A stretch of 12,630 nucleotides of DNA, taken from positions 1 to 12,630 of the forward strand of contig JASHVH010000385.1 in assembly GCA_030039575.1 (NCBI GenBank). Direction: 5' to 3'. The stretch's first letter is position 1. Each line of letters opens with the position of its first letter. Below, one piece after another: positions 1 through 7,241 of the stretch. The position numbers and the translations under genes are program-made. The stretch is from Acidimicrobiales bacterium. Its GTDB lineage: Bacteria; Actinomycetota; Acidimicrobiia; Acidimicrobiales; Palsa-688. Under the pieces are notes generated by a model, which searched no databases, was not told the origin of the DNA, and saw only the letters and a list, made by a program, of their open reading frames with translations.

Positions 1-255
1 GAAATGGGCGTGTGCGCCGTCGACCAGCCGGCGGACATCCCCCGCAGAAGAGACGTCGGCGGCGATGGCGGCCACCCTCCCGCCGGCGGCCGCGATCTCA
101 GCCTCGGTACCTGCAGCTGACTCTTCATTTACGTCATTGACCACGACGGCACAGCCATGGTTGGCCAGTAGCGCCGCCGTCGCCTTCCCAATGCCTCGCC
201 CCGCGCCGGTGACGAGGGCGACGCGGCCCCCGAAGCCGAAGCCATCATCGGTCAT
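1..255 (-). CDS. SDR family oxidoreductase, N-terminal part (cut by window start)
   Basis: This is a short-chain dehydrogenase/reductase that would transfer hydride between NAD(P)(H) and an alcohol or ketone in the cytoplasm. Reading the minus strand from an ATG at 255-253 gives 85 residues without a stop to the window edge. The glycine-rich cofactor motif TGAGRGIG lies at residues 16-23, and VVVNDVN ends the second beta strand near residue 41; an Asp there usually favours NAD(H). The catalytic Ser, Tyr and Lys lie beyond the window, so activity cannot be judged. It diverges from the DeoR regulator across a 446-bp gap and may belong to the same carbohydrate regulon, which is inference. A GGGGTG stretch upstream of the ATG is a poor ribosome site. 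Family assignment is secure, substrate unknown. Confidence 0.88.
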   Translation of the reverse strand, partial: MTDDGFGFGGRVALVTGAGRGIGKATAALLANHGCAVVVNDVNEESAAGTEAEIAAAGGRVAAIAADVSSAGDVRRLVDGAHAHF

Positions 256-520
256 GAGAGCACCCCAGGGCGCGAGACTGCGGGCCAACCGCCCAGGCCC
301 ATTCTGGGTGCAGTAGACGGGACCGGTCGCGTTTTTGAGCAGAGTTTTTCGGAAATCGCGCCCAGTTGGTTCTGTCGCACCCAGAGGGGACCTGACCCGG
401 CCGCCCAGCCGCCTCGGCCAAGCCCTCCACAGGCCCCTCGCCCCTCTGCCAGTCGTCGCGCCGACGCATCCGGGCGGACCAGCGGCTCTATTGGCGCCAA
501 GAGCGGCCGGCCACTCCTTT

Positions 521-563
521 GTGCGCTTTCTTGCACGCTCTCGCTCGTTTGCACGAGTAATAT
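521..563 (+). promoter_or_regulatory. Putative operator/promoter upstream of the DeoR gene
   Basis: Seen in sequence: GTGC-N8-GCAC (521-524 / 533-536), then CTCGT-TTGC-ACGAG (544-557), then TAATAT (558-563), which resembles a -10 box. The heptamer TTGCACG also occurs twice as a direct repeat (531-537 and 549-555), 18 bp apart. No good -35 sits at 16-18 bp; TTGCAC at 531 is 21 bp upstream of the -10. DeoR proteins commonly repress their own promoters through repeated short half-sites, so this is a plausible autoregulatory site. Assignment to this regulator is inference. Confidence 0.35.
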
Positions 564-594
564 CTAGCACCGAGACCGGCGTGGATCAAACCAA

Positions 595-609
595 CCGTCC
601 CGGGGACGG
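595..609. promoter_or_regulatory. Perfect palindrome CCGTCCC-G-GGGACGG
   Basis: A perfect inverted repeat with 7-bp arms around one central base, about 90 bp upstream of the DeoR start and 32 bp downstream of the TAATAT box. The 1-nt centre makes it a poor RNA hairpin and a better protein-binding palindrome. It could be an operator in the leader. GC-rich palindromes also occur by chance in this base composition. Confidence 0.3.
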
Positions 610-701
610 GCCCGTTGCGCCGGTACTCCGCTTCCCCCTGCGGAGGCGTCTCGACATAGGAACGAACACCGAGCAACTGCGAGCACCCAACTGGAGGGGG
701 C

Positions 702-1535
702 GTGATCGGCGAGAGGCGACGACGAGACATCCAGGCCAGGGTGGAGCAGACCGGTTACGTCGAGGCCCGCCAGTTGGCCACGGAGCTAATGGTGGATGTG
801 TCGACCATACGGCGGGACCTGGACGCCCTTGCTCGTGTGGGGCTCGTGCAAAGGACTCACGGCGGCGCCCTCCCGGTCAACGAAGGGCAACCGATCGACC
901 TTCCTTATGAAGTCAAGAAGAGAGAACGTCTGGCGGAAAAACGCGCGATAGCTGCCTACGCCGCCTCGCTCGTGACGGACGGCAATTCCCTCGTCCTGGA
1001 CAGTGGGTCCACGACGTACGCCCTGGCCGAAGCCATCCGTGACCGGCGAGACCTGACGGTGGCCACCAACGACCTGCGTATCGCCCACTACTTGGCCGCG
1101 GCCGGCGGGTTGCGTCTATTTGTAACCGGTGGCCAGCTCATCGACTCCGTCTTCACCCTCGTTGGCCCGGGGGCCCTGGTCAACTTGGCCGGCCTGCACG
1201 TGGACTGGGCTTTCCTGGGCGCCGACGCCATCGACGCCCGCGCCGGCGTCACGAACGTCAACACGGTCGAGATCCCCATCAAACAAGCGATGCTCGAATC
1301 TGGTGCCCGTAGGGTTTTGCTGGCGGACAGTTCCAAATTTGGCCGCAAGGCGCTGGCCCGGGTGGTCGGCAGCGAGGCGTTTGACTTCATCGTGACTGAC
1401 ACGGGTCTGGCGCCCGGGATGCGCGGCGGTTACGGCAGGCGCCTCGTGTGCTTACCCGTCCATTCGCGTCAGAGAGCACGGGCAGCAGCTTCCCCAGGCG
1501 GTAAACCCGACCCGCGGGCGGCGCGGGCAAATTGA
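702..1535 (+). CDS. DeoR-family transcriptional regulator of carbohydrate use
   Basis: A cytoplasmic DNA-binding repressor that in this family senses a phosphorylated sugar. The DeoR helix-turn-helix covers about residues 5-56, with the recognition stretch VSTIRRDLDALARVGLVQRT followed by HGGA. The sensor domain carries the usual marks: SGSTT (101-105), TNDL (122-125), GG (143-144), LGAD (172-175) and ADSSKFG (208-214). The GTG start at 702 is preceded by GGAGGGGG at 693-700 and gives the normal family N-terminus. It is first in a co-oriented gene set for sugar uptake and phosphorylation, so that set is its likely target. Odd point: after about residue 240 the expected short C-terminal strand is replaced by some 37 residues rich in Arg, Ala and Pro with lower third-position GC, making the protein 277 aa instead of about 250-260. 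A 3' frameshift or lost stop is possible. Confidence 0.93.
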   Translation: MIGERRRRDIQARVEQTGYVEARQLATELMVDVSTIRRDLDALARVGLVQRTHGGALPVNEGQPIDLPYEVKKRERLAEKRAIAAYAASLVTDGNSLVLDSGSTTYALAEAIRDRRDLTVATNDLRIAHYLAAAGGLRLFVTGGQLIDSVFTLVGPGALVNLAGLHVDWAFLGADAIDARAGVTNVNTVEIPIKQAMLESGARRVLLADSSKFGRKALARVVGSEAFDFIVTDTGLAPGMRGGYGRRLVCLPVHSRQRARAAASPGGKPDPRAARAN

Positions 1536-1568
1536 AAGGGCTGGCTGCCGAGTGCTAGACGTGGCTGC

Positions 1569-2426
1569 ATGGATGTGAGCGAAATCGTGCAACAAGATGC
1601 AAGGAGCCGCCCCGGGGTCTCGCCAGACCGGTTCCACAACATCTTCCCGAGCGTGACGAAGCCCTTGATCGCGATGGCGCACATCCCGGCCCTACCGGGT
1701 ACGCCGTTGTACGCCGAGGCCGAAGGGGTGCGCGGCCTCTCGCGCCAGGTCCGGCGGGACGTGTCCGTCCTGGTGGATGCGGGCTTCGATGCCGTTATGT
1801 TCTGCAACGAAAACGACCGGCCCTACACGCTTAAAGCCGACCTGGTGTCGGCGGCCGTCATGGCGCGGGTAGTCAGTGAGTGCGCTCCGGACAGCGTGCC
1901 CTTCGGCGTCGACTACCTCTGGGACGCAGAGTGCGCCCTCGGCGTCGCCGTGGCTACCGAGGCTCGTTTCATCCGCGAAGTGGCGACCGGTGTCTGGGAG
2001 TCCGACATGGGGTTGTGGAGCCCGGACGCCGCCGCTCTTCTCCGGCAGCGCCGGGGCCTGGCCGCCGGCGAGGTCGCCATTTTCATGAACATCACCCCCG
2101 AGTTTGCCTCTTCGGGCGGCCGCCGCTCCCCCACCGAGGTGGCGCGGTCTGTTGCCGTTTCCAGCCTCCCGGACGCCATCTTGGTGTCGGGGCCCATGGC
2201 CGGGGCCGAGCCCAGCTTGTCCACCCTCTCGGACGTACGGGGCGCTGTCCCGCCCGAGGTCCCGGTGCTGCTGAACACCGGGGCCAGGGCCGACAACATC
2301 GCGGACTTCCTTCAGTTTGCCGACGGATGTATCGTCGGCAGCTCGCTCAAAGTGGACGGGTACACGTGGAACCCTGTGGACGCCGGTAGGGCCACTGCCT
2401 TCGTGCGTGCGGCGCGGGGCGGTTGA
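1569..2426 (+). CDS. BtpA/SgcQ-family TIM-barrel protein
   Basis: A member of the BtpA family, named after a cyanobacterial protein needed for photosystem I; non-photosynthetic relatives such as E. coli SgcQ sit in sugar operons and their reaction is not established to my knowledge. Family marks: KPLIAMAHIPALPGTP (31-46), FCNENDRPY (78-86), VDYLWDAECALG (114-125), SGPMAG (207-212), LNTGARADNIADFL (235-248), and DGCIVGSSLKVDGYTWNPVD (252-271). The GSSLK loop near the last strand is where TIM barrels of this type usually hold a phosphate, suggesting a phosphorylated sugar substrate (inference). At 285 aa it is near family size. The ATG start lacks a clear ribosome site; GTG at 1575 or 1587 is possible, and the family usually has a shorter lead before KP. 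It begins 33 bp after the DeoR gene, and its stop abuts or overlaps the FGGY kinase start, pointing to co-translation. Confidence 0.92.
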   Translation: MDVSEIVQQDARSRPGVSPDRFHNIFPSVTKPLIAMAHIPALPGTPLYAEAEGVRGLSRQVRRDVSVLVDAGFDAVMFCNENDRPYTLKADLVSAAVMARVVSECAPDSVPFGVDYLWDAECALGVAVATEARFIREVATGVWESDMGLWSPDAAALLRQRRGLAAGEVAIFMNITPEFASSGGRRSPTEVARSVAVSSLPDAILVSGPMAGAEPSLSTLSDVRGAVPPEVPVLLNTGARADNIADFLQFADGCIVGSSLKVDGYTWNPVDAGRATAFVRAARGG

Positions 2427-2434
2427 CGCGGCTG

Positions 2435-3925
2435 ATGGCCCACCTGTTACTGGGCGTCGACCTCGGGACGACGGCCACCAAGGTGACCTTGTTCGACCCC
2501 AGCCATGGTGTGGTGGCCAGCCGGGCAGCAAATGTGCCTCACCTTTCGCTGCACGCCGGCTGGTCGGAGGCTGGTACGGGCGCCTGGTGGGACAACGTTT
2601 GCCGGCTCGTGCCCGAGGTCCTGAGCGCGGCCGGCGCCAATGGGCCGGACATCGAGGCGGTGGCGTGCACCGGCATGGTCCCGGCCGTGGTGCTCCTGGA
2701 CACCGACGGGCGAGTGCTACGCCCAGCGGTGCTTCAGAACGATGCCCGGGCGGCCGGCGAGATCACCGAACTGGCGTCGGTGCTGGCCGAACGCGGCTAC
2801 GACGTCCTGGCCCACACCGGGTCGGCGCTAACCCAACAGTCGGTGGCGCCGACGTGGCGGTGGTTGGCGCGTCACGAGCCCGAGGTACTGGAGCGGGCGG
2901 CGGCGGTGGTCGGTTCCTATGACTGGCTCGCCGTCCGGTTGGGAGGTGAGTTGCACGTCGAGGCGAACTGGGCCCTCGAGAGCGGGTTGTACGAGCTGTC
3001 AGGGCGACTCGCGGTGCCCGTGCTGGAAGCGTCAGGCATCCCCGTTGGAGTGTGCCCTCCGCTGGCCCAAGCGGGCGACCCCGTCGGCACGGTGAACAAG
3101 TCCGCCAGCCGGGACACCTCGCTCCCGGTCGGCCTCCCGATCTACGTGGGTGGCGCCGACCATGTACTGGCCGCGTACGCCGCCGGCCTCGATACACCCG
3201 GGGACTGGTTGGTCAAGCTGGGCGGCGCCGGCGACATCCTGGTCGTGACCGACACACCGGCGATCGACCCGCGCTGGTACCTTGACGCCCACCCGGCCCC
3301 CGGCCGCTGGCTCCCCAACGGGTGCATGGCCACGTCAGGCAGCCTGCTGCGCTGGTTCCAGGCCACCGTAGGGGGGCCACCGCTCGAGGACCTCGACGCA
3401 GAGGCCGGGCCGGCCACGCCCGCTTCCCTTATCTGCCTGCCCTATTTCCTGGGCGAGAAGTCGCCGCTGCACGACCCCGACCAGCGAGGAGCCTTCGTGG
3501 GCCTGCACCTCGGGACAACGCGCGGGGACATGTTCCGGGCCTGCATGGAGGCCACCGCGTTCGGGTTCCGCCACCACGTGGACGCTTTCGCTGAGGCGGG
3601 GGTCAAGCTCGATGAGGGCAGGGTCAGCAACGGGGGCAGCGGCTCGGCCGTCTGGAAACAGATCGTCGCCGATGTGCTCGGGCGCGAGGTCACCCCCGTC
3701 GTCGACCATGGCGGCGCCTCGTTAGGCGCGGCTTTCGTGGCGGGCGTGGGCACCGGGGCTCTGGCCGACTGGGAGGCCGCCGTCAGGTATGTCAAACGCG
3801 GCCCGGCCATTACCCCCAGGGGCGAGTACGCCTCTTCGTACCAAGAGGCCTACGAGATGTACCTGGAATTGCAGGGCCTCCTGGCGCCGGTATCCCACCG
3901 CCTGGCGGCCAGAGGCCGGCCATGA
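2435..3925 (+). CDS. FGGY-family carbohydrate kinase (xylulokinase-like)
   Basis: An ATP-dependent kinase that phosphorylates a sugar, ketose or polyol in the cytoplasm. With the ATG at 2435 it has 496 residues, normal for FGGY kinases. The N-terminal ATPase-fold domain opens with LLLGVDLGTTATKVTLFD (4-21). GGADHVLAA (239-247) supplies the likely catalytic base Asp242. The C-terminal domain has YFLGEKSPLHDPDQRG (337-352), GAFVGLHLGTTRGDMFRACMEA (a signature-like stretch from 352), NGGSGSAVWKQIVADVLG (399-416) and GGASLGAAFVAG (426-437) for ATP binding. An in-frame TTG at 2423 would overlap the BtpA stop by 4 bp and is a real alternative start. The stop overlaps the following SDR start (ATGA, 3922-3925). 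Sequence marks resemble xylulokinase, but specificity in this family is not predictable by eye. Confidence 0.94.
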   Translation: MAHLLLGVDLGTTATKVTLFDPSHGVVASRAANVPHLSLHAGWSEAGTGAWWDNVCRLVPEVLSAAGANGPDIEAVACTGMVPAVVLLDTDGRVLRPAVLQNDARAAGEITELASVLAERGYDVLAHTGSALTQQSVAPTWRWLARHEPEVLERAAAVVGSYDWLAVRLGGELHVEANWALESGLYELSGRLAVPVLEASGIPVGVCPPLAQAGDPVGTVNKSASRDTSLPVGLPIYVGGADHVLAAYAAGLDTPGDWLVKLGGAGDILVVTDTPAIDPRWYLDAHPAPGRWLPNGCMATSGSLLRWFQATVGGPPLEDLDAEAGPATPASLICLPYFLGEKSPLHDPDQRGAFVGLHLGTTRGDMFRACMEATAFGFRHHVDAFAEAGVKLDEGRVSNGGSGSAVWKQIVADVLGREVTPVVDHGGASLGAAFVAGVGTGALADWEAAVRYVKRGPAITPRGEYASSYQEAYEMYLELQGLLAPVSHRLAARGRP

Positions 3926-4701
3926 ACGGCGGGCAAGCCGACGGGCGGCTGGCGGTCGTGACGGGAGCCGGGTCTGGTATCGGAGCCGCCATCTCGCTGG
4001 AACTCGCCCGTAGGGGTTTCGTCGTGGTACCGACCGACCTGGATGGGCCCGCGGCCGCCAGGACTGCCGACCGGTGCGACAGCCCGGCGTCCTACCGCCT
4101 CGACGTGACGGACCAAGAAAGCCTCGACCAGGCGGTGAGATTGCTCAAGTCCCAGCACGGGCCGCCGTCGGTATGGGTCTCGAACGCCGGCGTATCGAAG
4201 ATGCAGCCGTTCTTGGACATCACGCCGGCGGACCTGGACTTTACTTTGGGCGTCAACTTGCGCGGCCTGTTCCTGGCCGGCCAAGCCGCGGCTCGCTTGA
4301 TGGTCGAGGCCGGGGCTGGAGGCTGCATCGTGAACATCGCTTCCATGGCCGGCAAGCAGGGGCGGGTCCCGTTCCTAGCCGACTACGTAGCATCGAAGTT
4401 CGGCGTCGTCGGCTTGACCCAGGCCATGGCGTTCGAGCTGGCGGCCCACGGTATACGGGTCAACAGCGTCTGCCCCGGCTACGTGGCCACGTCAATGCAG
4501 GAGCGCGAGCTCGCATGGGAGGCGGGGTTGCGCCAGACCTCAGTAGAGGCCGTGCGCGCCCTTTATATGGCGGACACGCCCATGCGCCGCATCGAAACCC
4601 CAGAAGACGTGGCTCGTGTGGTTGCCTTTTTGGCGAGTGAAGACGCCGCTTTCGTCACCGGCGAAGCGGTGGCGGTCAACGGCGGGGCCTTTATGGACTA
4701 G
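3922..4701 (+). CDS. SDR family NAD(P)-dependent dehydrogenase, probably on a sugar or polyol
   Basis: A complete classical SDR of 259 residues. It has TGAGSGIG (14-21) for cofactor, an Asp at 39 ending the second strand (favours NAD+), the structural NAG at 88-90, Asn112, catalytic Ser141 in NIASMAG, and YVASK giving Tyr155 and Lys159. CPGYVAT (184-190) and the final VNGGAFMD are typical of the sugar/polyol-dehydrogenase-like branch. The start overlaps the FGGY kinase stop by 4 bp, so the two are very likely translated together and may act on successive intermediates, for example oxidation of a polyol to a ketose followed by phosphorylation (inference). The exact substrate cannot be read from the sequence. 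Confidence 0.94.
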   Translation: MNGGQADGRLAVVTGAGSGIGAAISLELARRGFVVVPTDLDGPAAARTADRCDSPASYRLDVTDQESLDQAVRLLKSQHGPPSVWVSNAGVSKMQPFLDITPADLDFTLGVNLRGLFLAGQAAARLMVEAGAGGCIVNIASMAGKQGRVPFLADYVASKFGVVGLTQAMAFELAAHGIRVNSVCPGYVATSMQERELAWEAGLRQTSVEAVRALYMADTPMRRIETPEDVARVVAFLASEDAAFVTGEAVAVNGGAFMD

Positions 4702-4782
4702 GGCCGAGGGCCCAGTCCGCCAGTGGCCACTGCAGCTAACCGTCTGTGCTCGCCATCATCTTTATGTAAGTAAGGTAATCCG
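4701..4782. promoter_or_regulatory. Short gap with two inverted repeats before the ROK kinase gene
   Basis: The gap starts with a GGGCC-GAG-GGCCC hairpin (4701-4713) that includes the last base of the SDR stop codon. It continues with a perfect 12-bp palindrome CAGTGGCCACTG (4721-4732). An AT-richer stretch (4760-4779) precedes the GTG start. These could attenuate transcription, bind a regulator, or be chance. No clear -35/-10 pair or T-tract is visible. Confidence 0.3.
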
Positions 4783-5727
4783 GTGGACGGTGCGGAGTTG
4801 GTGGCGGCCGGTATCGACCTCGGGGCCACGGGGTGCCGGGTCGTTATCGTCTCAGCAGGGGTGGTGGTGGCCAAGAGGACCGCGCCGACCAAGGAGCTCG
4901 GGGCCGGCACACCCGGTGAGCGCGTCGCCAGGCTGGCCGCCCTATTAACGAACCTCGTCCCACGCGGTAGCCGCCTGGCCCGAGTTGGCGTTGGCGCCAG
5001 CGGGCCGGTGGAGCTGCCGCTTGGCATCATCCACAACCCGGACACCCTCCCCTGGTTCTCCGGGTTCGACCTGGCGACGATGCTTCGGGCCGAACTCGGT
5101 GTCCCAGTCGTCATCGACAATGACGCCGTAACCGCCGCTTTTGGCGAGTACCACTATGGGGCCGGACGGGGCTTCAGGCGGCTCTTGGTGGTGACGCTCG
5201 GCACGGGCATAGGAGTTGCCTTCCTGCTCGACGGCCGGCCGTTCCGGGACCGGGATGGCCAGCACCCCGAGTGCGGCCATCTGCCTCTGCAGCCCGGCGG
5301 CGACCGCTGTTACTGCGGTTTGACCGGCTGCTGGGAAACGATCGCTTCCCGCATCAGCCTGGAGGCGCGAGTCGAGCATGTGCTCGGGACTCGCGACCTG
5401 GCCGGCGCCGAGAGGCTGCTTCGAGACGGTGCCCACCCAGCCCTCGAAGCCGCCTTGGCCGATTACGGCCGCTCCGTGGGGAGAGGCGTCGAGGTCCTCA
5501 ACGTTTCGTACAGCCCTGAACGCATTGTCATCTGCGGTGGGGCGAGCCCGCTGCTGCCGTACTTTGCCGAAGGCCTCGAGGCCGAACTCCTGCGTGCTCC
5601 CGGCTTCGGCAGCAAGATGGAGGTCGTGAGCTCGGCTCTGGGCGACATGGCGGGCGCTGTTGGCGCGTCGGTCCTGGCCGAGAACGAATATCCAGTTAGT
5701 GAACGCCTGGCGCAGAACCTCGGTTGA
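4783..5727 (+). CDS. ROK-family sugar kinase (glucokinase-like)
   Basis: A 314-residue ROK protein without an N-terminal DNA-binding domain, so a kinase and not a ROK repressor. It would transfer phosphate from ATP to a hexose or amino sugar. Visible marks: GIDLGATGCRVV (10-21) phosphate loop, IDNDAVTAAFGEY (111-123) with catalytic Asp114, VTLGTGIGVAFLLDG (137-151), HPECGH (161-166) with the zinc-ligand His, and CYCGLTGCWE (176-185) giving the three zinc cysteines 176, 178 and 183. GTG at 4783 is chosen because AAGG at 4772-4775 sits at usable spacing; GTG at 4801 is possible. It lies 81 bp after the SDR gene and 177 bp before the binding-protein gene. A second kinase in the same locus implies either two phosphorylation steps or two incoming sugars. 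Glucokinase or N-acetylmannosamine-kinase-type specificity is not resolved. Confidence 0.93.
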   Translation: MDGAELVAAGIDLGATGCRVVIVSAGVVVAKRTAPTKELGAGTPGERVARLAALLTNLVPRGSRLARVGVGASGPVELPLGIIHNPDTLPWFSGFDLATMLRAELGVPVVIDNDAVTAAFGEYHYGAGRGFRRLLVVTLGTGIGVAFLLDGRPFRDRDGQHPECGHLPLQPGGDRCYCGLTGCWETIASRISLEARVEHVLGTRDLAGAERLLRDGAHPALEAALADYGRSVGRGVEVLNVSYSPERIVICGGASPLLPYFAEGLEAELLRAPGFGSKMEVVSSALGDMAGAVGASVLAENEYPVSERLAQNLG

Positions 5728-5741
5728 TAACTCCGGCCCTT

Positions 5742-5757
5742 GTGCGTTACACGGCAC
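5742..5757. promoter_or_regulatory. GTGC-N8-GCAC inverted repeat upstream of the transporter genes
   Basis: Located 148 bp before the binding-protein start. It shares layout and flank with the repeat at 521-536 upstream of the DeoR gene: both read TTGTGCG followed by GCAC with an 8-nt spacing between GTGC and GCAC. Two copies in the two regulatory gaps of one locus suggest a common operator, perhaps for the DeoR protein (inference). No confident promoter was found in the rest of the 177-bp gap. Confidence 0.35.
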
Positions 5758-5889
5758 CATACCGCCGACGCATCGCCCCGCCCGCCTCGAGCAGTTGGTA
5801 CGATCACCACAGGGGTTCAAAACAACAGCAATTGGTCCAGGCTCCACCTCTCCGTGAACGCTTTGACCGCAGGGGGGTAAATACGCGCC

Positions 5890-5897
5890 AAAGGAGG
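5890..5897 (+). promoter_or_regulatory. Strong ribosome binding site of the sugar-binding protein
   Basis: AAAGGAGG, 7 nt before ATG 5905, is close to the full anti-Shine-Dalgarno complement. The other transporter genes lack such a site, which fits the usual need for more binding protein than permease. Confidence 0.8.
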
Positions 5898-5904
5898 ACT
5901 TGAT

Positions 5905-7227
5905 ATGTCAACCCGAGCTGCAACTGGCTCGTTGGTCGCCGCGGCCCTGGCCCTCGTGGGCCTGACAGGCACCGCAGCATCGGCCTCCGCCAGCTCGACC
6001 AAGGTCATCAACCTGACAATGTGGCAACAATGGGGCGGCGGCCACGAAGAGGCCGCCCTCGATAAGACCATCAAAGAGTACGAGGCACTCAACCCGGGCG
6101 TCCACATCACCGAGACGCCGGTGACCAATTCCGCTAAGATCCTGACCGCGATCAGTGGTGGCACCCCGCCCGACATCATCGACCTCGGCACCTCGCTCGA
6201 GGTGGGCGAGTGGGCCAGCCGGGGGGCGCTCCTCCCCATGGCGCCCTACATCGGCTCTTCACACCTCAACCTCAACATATATGTCCCATCGGCCCTGGAC
6301 GCTCTAACTGTCAACGGGCAGTTGTACGGGCTGCCTTTCATGGACTTCGATGTGGGGCTCTTGTACAACAAGGCCCTTTTCAAGAAAGCGGGGCTCAACC
6401 CAAACGACCCTCCGACGACCACGACGCAGCTGGAAGCGGACGCGTTCAAACTAACGGTCCAGTCGAAAAACGGGACGATCACTCAACTAGGTTTTCTCCC
6501 CGATTACCCCGGGCCGTCCAACGGCCAGGTTTGCACATTGGAAGATATGGGTTGGGTATTCGGTGGGCAGTGGTACAACTCGAAGACGCACGCCATAACC
6601 GCTGACGCACCCCAGAACGTCGCCGCTCTGAATTACGAGACAAGCTTCTATAAGAAATACGGCCCAGAGAACATGGCCAACTTCGAGAGCAGCTCCGGGG
6701 CCTATTTGACAGCCAACGACCCCTTTGAGTCGGGGAAACTTGCGATGGTCTACGACGGGCCATGGGCGCTGCAGTACATCAAGGCAAACCGTCCGAGCCT
6801 CGCTCCCGATATCGGCGTAGCCCCCTTCCCCGCGCCGCCAGGTAAACCCGCACTAAGCGGGACCACCTTCATCGACACCAATCCTCAGGTCATCCCCCGG
6901 GGAGCGTCCGACCCGGCGGCCGCCTTTGCCTTCATAAAATGGGAAACCTCTAACCCGCAGGTAACCGCCACCTTCGCTCAATTGGTCGCCAACCTGCCAC
7001 AGTTGAAAACGGTGCCGAACTTCCCACTGGCGAAGGACCCGCGTTTCCAGCTCTTCATCAAGGAGGCAGACTCAAGTAACGCCCACGTCTGGCCGCAATT
7101 GCCCTACTCCACTGAGTACGGTGTGCGGCTTTGCCAGGCGCAGTCCGCCGCTCTCTACGGCAAAAGCACCCCAGCTCAGGCAATGGCCTCGCTGCAGACC
7201 ACCATGAAGAGCGCTTCCGGTTCCTAG
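5905..7227 (+). CDS. Extracellular sugar-binding protein of an ABC importer (family 1)
   Basis: The 440-residue substrate-capture component of a carbohydrate ABC importer (CUT1-type), acting outside the membrane. Residues 1-29 form a Sec-type signal peptide: one Arg at position 4, a hydrophobic core SLVAAALALVGLTG, and an Ala-rich end ASASA before SSTK. There is no Cys near the cleavage point, so no lipobox, which is unusual for a binding protein of a Gram-positive-type cell. The mature start INLTMWQQWGGG, then ISGGTPPDIIDLG, GLPFMDFDVGLLYNKALFKKAG, and FESGKLAMVYDGPW are typical of the MalE-like family. The start is fixed by a strong ribosome site. It is followed directly by two permease genes. 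The ligand is not predictable; oligosaccharide, glycoside or sugar alcohol are all possible. Confidence 0.94.
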   Translation: MSTRAATGSLVAAALALVGLTGTAASASASSTKVINLTMWQQWGGGHEEAALDKTIKEYEALNPGVHITETPVTNSAKILTAISGGTPPDIIDLGTSLEVGEWASRGALLPMAPYIGSSHLNLNIYVPSALDALTVNGQLYGLPFMDFDVGLLYNKALFKKAGLNPNDPPTTTTQLEADAFKLTVQSKNGTITQLGFLPDYPGPSNGQVCTLEDMGWVFGGQWYNSKTHAITADAPQNVAALNYETSFYKKYGPENMANFESSSGAYLTANDPFESGKLAMVYDGPWALQYIKANRPSLAPDIGVAPFPAPPGKPALSGTTFIDTNPQVIPRGASDPAAAFAFIKWETSNPQVTATFAQLVANLPQLKTVPNFPLAKDPRFQLFIKEADSSNAHVWPQLPYSTEYGVRLCQAQSAALYGKSTPAQAMASLQTTMKSASGS

Positions 7228-7241
7228 CCCGGTTGCGCCCG

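Larger units (their letters stand above)
256..701. other. Divergent intergenic region, no convincing gene
   Basis: 446 bp lie between the divergent SDR and DeoR genes. Open frames here have no recognisable protein family, show heavy Arg/Pro/Ala bias and overlap each other on both strands, so I treat them as non-coding. It holds a GTGC-N8-GCAC inverted repeat (521-536), a CTCGT-N4-ACGAG palindrome (544-557) next to a TAATAT -10-like box (558-563), and a perfect 7-bp-arm palindrome (595-609). The cluster is typical of a promoter/operator region for a divergent regulon. Confidence 0.6.

Noticed and set aside
335..910. Long open frame in the DeoR upstream region running into the DeoR gene
   Set aside because: It overlaps the well-supported DeoR N-terminus in another frame, is dominated by Arg, Pro and Gly, and shows no domain.
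1692..2531. Long minus-strand open frame opposite the BtpA gene
   Set aside because: It mirrors a clear BtpA family gene; its length comes from the lack of AT-rich stops in GC-rich DNA, and the product is low-complexity Gly/Arg/His.
4945..5847. 300-codon minus-strand frame opposite the ROK kinase gene
   Set aside because: The plus strand carries all ROK motifs including the zinc cysteines; the minus frame has no recognisable domain.
5863..5883. TTGACC and TAAATA as a promoter for the binding-protein gene
   Set aside because: The two boxes are only 9 bp apart, far too close for a sigma-70-type promoter.
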